Below are positions 59,053 to 64,000 of a stretch of 64,000 nt of DNA, piece after piece. Where the stretch lies: NCBI GenBank assembly GCA_900109435.1, contig FNZT01000003.1, forward strand, positions 434,001 to 498,000, given 5' to 3'. Made by a program: the position numbers and the translations under genes. The DNA comes from Ruminococcus sp. YRD2003 (lineage in GTDB: Bacteria > Bacillota > Clostridia > Oscillospirales > Ruminococcaceae). How positions within the stretch are numbered: position 1 is the first letter of the stretch; every line of letters starts with the position of its first letter. A model generated the notes under the pieces. That model saw only the letters and a list, made by a program, of their open reading frames with translations, had not been told where the DNA came from and did no database searches.

Positions 59053-60637
59053 CGTTTATTATGCCGTCTGCTATCTCTGCGAATATCGGGGCTGCCGCAT
59101 CGTTGCCGTAGCCGCCGTCCTCGACCAGAACAGTCACCGCATACGTAGGCGAACTCGACGGCAAAAAGCCTGTTATCCACGCATGACATAACTCCTCTCC
59201 GTCATCGCCGAAGCGTCCCGTTTGAGCGGTGGAGGTCTTTGCTCCCACGCGGATATACTGCGGACGCGCCTTGGAAGCGTCATTGAGGTAGACAGCCTCT
59301 ATCATCATCTTTCGCAGCTCCGCGGCAGTTTCTGCACTCATTACCCGCGAACGCCGCGGAGGCTTCTCATTCCCGACGCTCTCGCCGTCGACCGTGATCC
59401 CGCGCATTATTGACAGCATTGGCAGCTCACCTCCGTTCGCTATCGCGCAGGTGAGAGCGTTCACCTGCAAAGGCGTGGCTGTAAGCCTGCCCTGTCCGAA
59501 CGAGAAATTCGCGAGCTCAGCGGGGATAAGAAGTTCTTCACGCGTTGGCAGGACTCCCGCAGATGCCGTCATTCCGGCGCAGAGGTATATCTCCTTCCCA
59601 AAGCCTAACTCAGATGCGAGTGAACGGTACTTCTGCGTATCGAGAAGCTGACTGAGTGCTATGAAGTAGGTATTGCAGGAATTAGTCATCGCCTCCGACA
59701 TCATCTGCACACCGTGGCCGTCATACTTGTGACAGCGGAATACCTGCCCGCCGACGTCGATACTGCCCGTACACTCATAAACATAGCCCCCGAGCCCCTC
59801 ATTCAGTCCCTCGCAGGCGGTTACGAGCTTGAACGCCGAACCAACGCTGTATGAGTAGAGCGCACGATTAATGAGAGGGCTTCGCTCGTCCGTGAGAGCC
59901 GCACCGATGTCATCAACACTGAACCCAGGAAAGCTCGCGAGGGCTAAGATCTCACCTGTATCCACGTCAGTGACGACTATCGCGCCTTTGTCGATACTTC
60001 GTCCTGCCCGCTCACAAATTCGCTGAATACGGGAGTCGATCGTAGTCACAACACCCGTTTCCTGCTTTGTGCTGCGGATGACATCCTTGCCTGCTCCTAT
60101 GAGGATATTGCCGAATCCGTCAGTCGAGTATGTTACGCTGTTCTCCATATTGCCACCGCGCAGTATCCTGTCATATGCATACTCTATCCCCGTAGCCCCC
60201 CTGCCCTCCGAGAGATATCCGACAACGTGAGGAGCAGTCATATTTCTGCTGCATCGGACAGGTACTTCAAAAAAGGTCACCCCCGCAGTGTCCTCGCCTC
60301 GCCGCACACACCGAAACGCGAATGGTTTGCCCGAGGAATACCTCTCACTGAGGTCGGACTTGTCCGCGGCGTAGTCGTACAGCTCGTCGAGCGTAACTGC
60401 TGAGGGCACAGCTACAGCGACAACGGAGCTCTCCGCATTTGTGAGAGGAACGAAATTGCGGTCGTATACCGTTCCTTGCGTGTCGCCCGCGTTTATTGTA
60501 ATGAATGAGCTTTCCTCTGCGGTGCGGACGTGCTCGCGCTCCTGTGAAAGGCGCATATAGTTACAGACTATCACAGTGAACATCAGGAAAAAAGCCGCTG
60601 TAAGAATAAGAATGCCGCGCTCGGAGCGTCTGCGCAT
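59036..60637 (-). CDS. Class B penicillin-binding protein (FtsI/PbpA type) with KTS motif
   Basis: 533 residues from the ATG at 60637, after GAGGTGATTTTT. One N-terminal membrane helix (about 6-26), a pedestal region, and a transpeptidase domain (about 220-530). The SxxK motif is SAFK near residue 281 (SVGSAFKLV) and SxN is SCN in TNSCNTYF near 335. The third motif, KTG in nearly all PBPs, is KTS in VGAKTSTAQTG near 475. It should cross-link peptidoglycan, perhaps with reduced activity or altered beta-lactam affinity. Its ribosome binding site lies within a hairpin after dtd. Confidence 0.88.
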   Translation of the reverse strand: MRRRSERGILILTAAFFLMFTVIVCNYMRLSQEREHVRTAEESSFITINAGDTQGTVYDRNFVPLTNAESSVVAVAVPSAVTLDELYDYAADKSDLSERYSSGKPFAFRCVRRGEDTAGVTFFEVPVRCSRNMTAPHVVGYLSEGRGATGIEYAYDRILRGGNMENSVTYSTDGFGNILIGAGKDVIRSTKQETGVVTTIDSRIQRICERAGRSIDKGAIVVTDVDTGEILALASFPGFSVDDIGAALTDERSPLINRALYSYSVGSAFKLVTACEGLNEGLGGYVYECTGSIDVGGQVFRCHKYDGHGVQMMSEAMTNSCNTYFIALSQLLDTQKYRSLASELGFGKEIYLCAGMTASAGVLPTREELLIPAELANFSFGQGRLTATPLQVNALTCAIANGGELPMLSIMRGITVDGESVGNEKPPRRSRVMSAETAAELRKMMIEAVYLNDASKARPQYIRVGAKTSTAQTGRFGDDGEELCHAWITGFLPSSSPTYAVTVLVEDGGYGNDAAAPIFAEIADGIINEKAAP

Positions 60638-60641
60638 AAAA

Positions 60642-60676
60642 ATCACCTCATACAGATTATGCCCGTATGAGGTGAT
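60642..60676 (-). terminator. Perfect inverted repeat that covers the PBP ribosome binding site
   Basis: ATCACCTCATAC (60642-60653) and GTATGAGGTGAT (60665-60676) form a perfect 12-bp stem with an 11-base loop, and on the minus strand are followed by TTTT and the PBP start. It lies 8 bases after the dtd stop. It could end dtd transcription, hide the PBP ribosome binding site GAGGTGA, or both. Confidence 0.75.
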
Positions 60677-60683
60677 CATATTC

Positions 60684-61118
60684 TTATTCCAAAACTATAG
60701 TGAACGGTCCGTCGTTAACGAGCTCAACCTTCATATCTGCGCCGAATATGCCTGTCTCGACGTGCTTGCCCTTGCTTCGGCAGTAATCCGCGAAGTAATT
60801 GTAAAGACGCTCCGCCTCATCGGGCTTGCCCGCCTGTATAAAGTTCGGACGGTTGCCCTTGCGGCAGTCGGCATAGAGCGTGAACTGCGAAACTATGAGA
60901 AGTTCCCCTCCCACATCCGATAGTGAAAGGTTTATCTTGCCATTCTCGTCCGAGAATATGCGCAGATTTATCAGCTTGTCAGCAAGTCTGCGGCAGTCGT
61001 CCTCGGTGTCACCCTGTCCGACACCGAGCAGTACGAGATAACCCGTACCTATGCTCCCCGTGACTCTGCCGTCAACGGTCACGCTCGCGGAAGTAACTCT
61101 CTGTAATACTATACGCAT
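60684..61118 (-). CDS. dtd: D-aminoacyl-tRNA deacylase
   Basis: 144 residues, full length. [19 protein letters not shown] near residue 22, the [12 protein letters not shown] motif near 74 and the late [10 protein letters not shown] at the end (NxPxPx-type Gly-cisPro element as RPNFIQAG near 93) are family signatures. It removes D-amino acids from tRNA. It follows the GH42 gene by three bases. Confidence 0.95.
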   Translation of the reverse strand: MRIVLQRVTSASVTVDGRVTGSIGTGYLVLLGVGQGDTEDDCRRLADKLINLRIFSDENGKINLSLSDVGGELLIVSQFTLYADCRKGNRPNFIQAGKPDEAERLYNYFADYCRSKGKHVETGIFGADMKVELVNDGPFTIVLE

Positions 61119-61121
61119 GGC

Positions 61122-63092
61122 TTACTTCCTTACGATGTCCATCTCAAACGGCTGGAGTTCAAGCTTGTCCTTACCCATCGAGGATATCATACTGTACATC
61201 GGCTTCGGGAGCGGTATTGTCTTGGGCTTATCCGTGTTGTTGAAGAAGCAGATGTATTCGTCTCTGCCGTTAGTGCGGGTAGTGACCTCAATTCCGTGCG
61301 GAAGCCCCTTGAGCTTCGGCACACCCGTCTGCATCATAAGGTTGGAAGCAAAGCTCTCATAGAAATCCGACTTGCATACAGTGCCGACGTAATACGCTAC
61401 ACCGTTGCAGTACCTGTTCATCGTCACCGCAGGAATGCACCTGTAGTAGCCCTCATTGTACTCGGCATAAGCCTTCGCTGTCGTAGGCTGGAGAAGGTCG
61501 CACCACTGCGAACACCTGAACTCATTGCCCGCGAAGTCGCGTATTACCTGCATATCATTTCCTATCGGGTCATACTCGGTTATTTCCGCACCGATGAGCT
61601 CCTTGAACACGGTCGGAAGCGTGTCCATAATGCAGTTGTTGTGCTCGTCCTTGACTCCGCTCCTCGTCGTGAGTACAAGAGTACCGCCGTTGATGACATA
61701 GCGGTAGAGGTTCTCGGTGACAGACTTTCTGTTCACGTAGAGCGACGGAGCGATAACGAGCTTGTAGCCCGAGATATCGGTATCAGGCGATACAACGTCG
61801 ATATTCGCGCCATAGTGAGTGAATGCGGCATGGAAAGCCTTGAGCTGCTCCAGATAGTGGAAACCTTCTACCTGCGGCTGTATCTTGAAAGCCTCGTCGG
61901 TCTCGGGCGAGTATAGAATCGCGATGTCGGAGATTATCTCAGTATTGTCGAGAATGCTGAGCTGTGAGACGCTCTTGCAGAGCTCCGAGAACTCAACAAA
62001 TCTGCGGTTGGGGACATTGCTGTGGTCGAGTATCCCGTGCCAGTGCATCTCCGCGCCTGTAGTTGCAGTTCGCCAGCGGAAGTGCAGCACTGTATCCGCT
62101 CCGTGAGCAAAAGCCTGCAAAGCGTAGCCTTTTATCTGTCCGGGACGCGGCGCAGGCGACATCGGCATCCAACATCCCGTAGGTCCGCTGAGCTGCTCCA
62201 TGACCCAGAAGTGCTTTTCCTTGACGCCTCGCATGAGGTCGAGGTGGAAGGCGTGCGAGTAATACTCGTTCGGGTCAACGGGTATACGTATCGGCGGATA
62301 GTTGTCGTAGGAGACGAAGTCCATGAGGTCGAAGAGCTTGTAAAAATCGGGAGTGTTCTCACAGAACCACGTATTTGTAGTTACGGGTATCTTCGTATCT
62401 TCGAGCCTTATCGTCATCATGAGGTCTTTGAGATAACCTGCAACGCTGTCGTTGCAGAAGCGGTACCAGTCAAGACACAGCGCGGGATTCTGCCATGCCT
62501 TCGGGTAAGCGTTCGGAGGCATTATCTGCTCAAAGGAGCTGTATTCGCCGCTCCATACGCTCGTACCGAATGCCTTGTTCACGCCGTCGAGGTCATTGTA
62601 CTTATCTTTGAGCCAGTCGCGGAACTGTGCCTTGCAGACATCGCAGGTGCAGCTGTAAGCTTCGAGCTCGTTATCTATCTGCCACGCAGCCACTGCGGGA
62701 TTGCCCGAATAATGACGTATCATCTGCTCGGTTATACGTTTTGCATAGAAGCGCAGAGTGGGATTGTTGATACAGCGGTGAGCGCGTATACCCGTCTGGA
62801 TGCGCTTGCCGTCGATCCCGACACGTACTATCTCGGGGTGAGCCTCATACAGCCAAAGCGGAGGACAGTTGGTAGGTGTGCAGAGCACCGTACCTATCGC
62901 ATAGCGCGAGAATATCCTGATAACGTCGTCGAGCCATGTAAAGTCGAACTCGCCGTCGCGGGGTTCGAGCTTCGACCATGCAAATTCGGCAACTCGAATG
63001 AGCTTGACTCCTGTTCTCGCCATAGTCTCGGCGTCCTTTTCCCACATATCTCTATCCCACTGTTCGGGGTAGTAATCAACACCAATTTTCAT
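61122..63092 (-). CDS. GH42 family beta-galactosidase
   Basis: 656 residues. The TIM-barrel catalytic domain (about 1-380) has the acid/base in WQIDNELEAYS near residue 141 and the nucleophile in FWVMEQLSGPTGC near 300, both as in GH42. A Cys-rich element, CTCDVCKAQ near 151, likely binds zinc as in other GH42 members. The trimerisation and C-terminal beta domains follow to 656. No signal peptide, so it acts on galactosides inside the cell. It lies between a phosphatase gene and dtd with no sugar transporter nearby. Confidence 0.95.
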   Translation of the reverse strand: MKIGVDYYPEQWDRDMWEKDAETMARTGVKLIRVAEFAWSKLEPRDGEFDFTWLDDVIRIFSRYAIGTVLCTPTNCPPLWLYEAHPEIVRVGIDGKRIQTGIRAHRCINNPTLRFYAKRITEQMIRHYSGNPAVAAWQIDNELEAYSCTCDVCKAQFRDWLKDKYNDLDGVNKAFGTSVWSGEYSSFEQIMPPNAYPKAWQNPALCLDWYRFCNDSVAGYLKDLMMTIRLEDTKIPVTTNTWFCENTPDFYKLFDLMDFVSYDNYPPIRIPVDPNEYYSHAFHLDLMRGVKEKHFWVMEQLSGPTGCWMPMSPAPRPGQIKGYALQAFAHGADTVLHFRWRTATTGAEMHWHGILDHSNVPNRRFVEFSELCKSVSQLSILDNTEIISDIAILYSPETDEAFKIQPQVEGFHYLEQLKAFHAAFTHYGANIDVVSPDTDISGYKLVIAPSLYVNRKSVTENLYRYVINGGTLVLTTRSGVKDEHNNCIMDTLPTVFKELIGAEITEYDPIGNDMQVIRDFAGNEFRCSQWCDLLQPTTAKAYAEYNEGYYRCIPAVTMNRYCNGVAYYVGTVCKSDFYESFASNLMMQTGVPKLKGLPHGIEVTTRTNGRDEYICFFNNTDKPKTIPLPKPMYSMISSMGKDKLELQPFEMDIVRK

Positions 63093-63110
63093 GATGTCCC
63101 TCCTGTTAAA

Positions 63111-63647
63111 TCAAATATTATATCGGATTATCTGACAATTTCCCATGAACCAGCCCGCGAACTGCTCAGCAGTCATATCATTGAAATAGGTCTCGATGAT
63201 ACGGCATACTCCACCGTGGCTGACTATCAGCACATTTCTGCCGTTGTACTCAGCGATGATGTCGTCGAGTGCAGAGTAGACCCTGTGTGCGAGCTGCATG
63301 ACAGACTCGCCTGTTTTCCCCATTCTTACGCCGAAATCGAGTTTAGTTTCTGCAAATCCCTCGGTATAGCGAGACTTGCCCTCGAACTCTCCGTAATCCC
63401 ACTCACGCAGCCGCTCATCGGTGACGATCCGAAGTCCGCACCGCTCGGCAACCGCGCTCGCGGTGGTCTGAGCCCTCAGCAACGGAGAGGCAATGATAAT
63501 GTCCACATCCCCGAGCTTTTCGACCTCCTCCGCAAGTCCCCGTGCCTGCGCAAGACCTGTCTCATTAAGCGGCAGGTCTGTCGTACCGAGAATGATGTCA
63601 AGCCTGTTGTATTCCGTCTGACCGTGGCGGGTGGAGTAGATCTTCAT
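63111..63647 (-). CDS. Histidine phosphatase family protein
   Basis: 178 residues. RHG near residue 7 (YSTRHGQTEYNRL), the SPLLRAQTTA segment near 55, the Glu in REWDYGEFEGK near 83 and the second His in VSHGGVCRI near 145 give a full catalytic site of the phosphoglycerate mutase-like fold. It may be a broad phosphatase or cobalamin-pathway-type (CobC-like) enzyme. Its ATG overlaps the recN stop. Confidence 0.92.
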   Translation of the reverse strand: MKIYSTRHGQTEYNRLDIILGTTDLPLNETGLAQARGLAEEVEKLGDVDIIIASPLLRAQTTASAVAERCGLRIVTDERLREWDYGEFEGKSRYTEGFAETKLDFGVRMGKTGESVMQLAHRVYSALDDIIAEYNGRNVLIVSHGGVCRIIETYFNDMTAEQFAGWFMGNCQIIRYNI

Positions 63648-64000
63648 ATTTCCGCCGCCCTTCTTATCTCAGCCTCGGCGTTCTCGAGCATGAGAGCGCT
63701 GGGCTGGTCGCCGCCCATAATACGTGCGATTTCGGCTATCCTTCCGTCGAGTTCAAGATGTGTCACACTTGTCTCGGTGCGGTCGCCGACGACGTTCTTT
63801 TCGATCATGAGGTGGTCGTCCGCCATGACCGCTATCTGCGACAGATGCGTCACGCAGATGACCTGTCTGACCTTGCCTATCTGACGGAGCTTTATGCCTA
63901 TTTTTTGCGCCGCCTTGCCGCTGACTCCCGTATCTATCTCGTCGAATATCATCGTCGGGATGCTGTCCTTGTCGGCGATGACACTTTTGAGCGCAAGCAT
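63644..64000 (-). CDS. recN: DNA repair protein RecN, C-terminal fragment (continues beyond the window)
   Basis: Only the last 118 residues are inside the window; the gene continues to the right. The Walker B/signature region PTMIFDEIDTGVSG near residue 15 and the H-loop VTHLSQIAVMAD near 48, followed by the last helices, are typical of RecN, an SMC-like protein that acts at double-strand breaks. The stop overlaps the phosphatase start. Confidence 0.93.
   Translation of the reverse strand: MLALKSVIADKDSIPTMIFDEIDTGVSGKAAQKIGIKLRQIGKVRQVICVTHLSQIAVMADDHLMIEKNVVGDRTETSVTHLELDGRIAEIARIMGGDQPSALMLENAEAEIRRAAEI

Noticed and set aside
62022-63884. A 620-codon open frame on the plus strand opposite the GH42 and phosphatase genes
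   Set aside because: It has no ribosome binding site or recognisable domain, and its amino-acid content is that of a shadow frame of the strongly supported minus-strand genes.

Overview
The window is a chromosomal segment of a Gram-positive, low-to-mid GC Firmicute, most like a Ruminococcus or close relative in the Oscillospiraceae. The evidence is a type I dockerin protein, a six-gene Rnf complex, a split biotin-dependent Na+ pump decarboxylase, a T-box in front of alaS, Zn-type S18 and L32, and repeated sigma-A promoters (TTGACA-like, 17-bp spacer, TATAAT-like). About 62 protein genes are present, mostly on the minus strand. I saw no rRNA or tRNA gene, no CRISPR array and no insertion sequence.

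Layout. 1-81: start of a zinc-ribbon protein that runs off the left edge. 258-4356: four-gene operon (two M42 aminopeptidases, a GNAT protein, a PLP lyase). 4570-6050: ECF sigma factor and membrane partner. 6101-11185: purL and mtaB. 11466-12091: a Crh-like HPr and a DUF378 protein. 12214-13300: rpsF-ssb-rpsR. 13436-16528: diguanylate cyclase, dockerin protein and YhfC intramembrane protease. 16764-21588: rnfCDGEAB. 21626-25356: guanylate-kinase-like protein, a LacI-type-sensor diguanylate cyclase and a DegV protein. 25590-27608: MetRS-like protein. 27677-36468: one long operon (DUF512 radical SAM, TraX, SUKH, der, plsY, gpsA, asparagine synthase, gltX). 36572-37237: DUF177 protein and rpmF. 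37339-39142: pgi and a P-loop protein. 39286-41466: two altered DD-carboxypeptidase homologues with a long leader. 42117-45570: Oad-type Na+ pump. 45800-56891: a ten-gene alaS-led operon. 57243-59005: a lipoprotein and an anchored surface protein. 59036-64000: recN (partial), phosphatase, GH42 galactosidase, dtd and a class B PBP.

How the genes work together. Two membrane energy converters (Rnf and the oxaloacetate-decarboxylase-type pump) point to ion-gradient bioenergetics in a fermenting anaerobe. Polysaccharide use is represented by GH42 and the dockerin protein. Translation, lipid synthesis and cell-wall genes fill most of the remaining operons.

The most unusual feature is the number of proteins that keep a recognisable family fold but have lost the family's catalytic residues. 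These are an MBOAT and its DHHW partner (48232-49614 and 47120-48220), adjacent M15 and S11 carboxypeptidase homologues (40501-41466 and 39286-40422), an asparagine synthase without its glutaminase cysteine, an HPr without His15, a MetRS-like protein with a changed KMSKS loop, ComEC without metallo-beta-lactamase ligands, and a PBP with KTS for KTG. The carboxypeptidase pair sits behind a leader of about 335 nt that contains an intrinsic terminator and a mutually exclusive stem, so it looks like an attenuator or an unrecognised riboswitch. All motif losses were read directly from the DNA; their functional meaning is inference.
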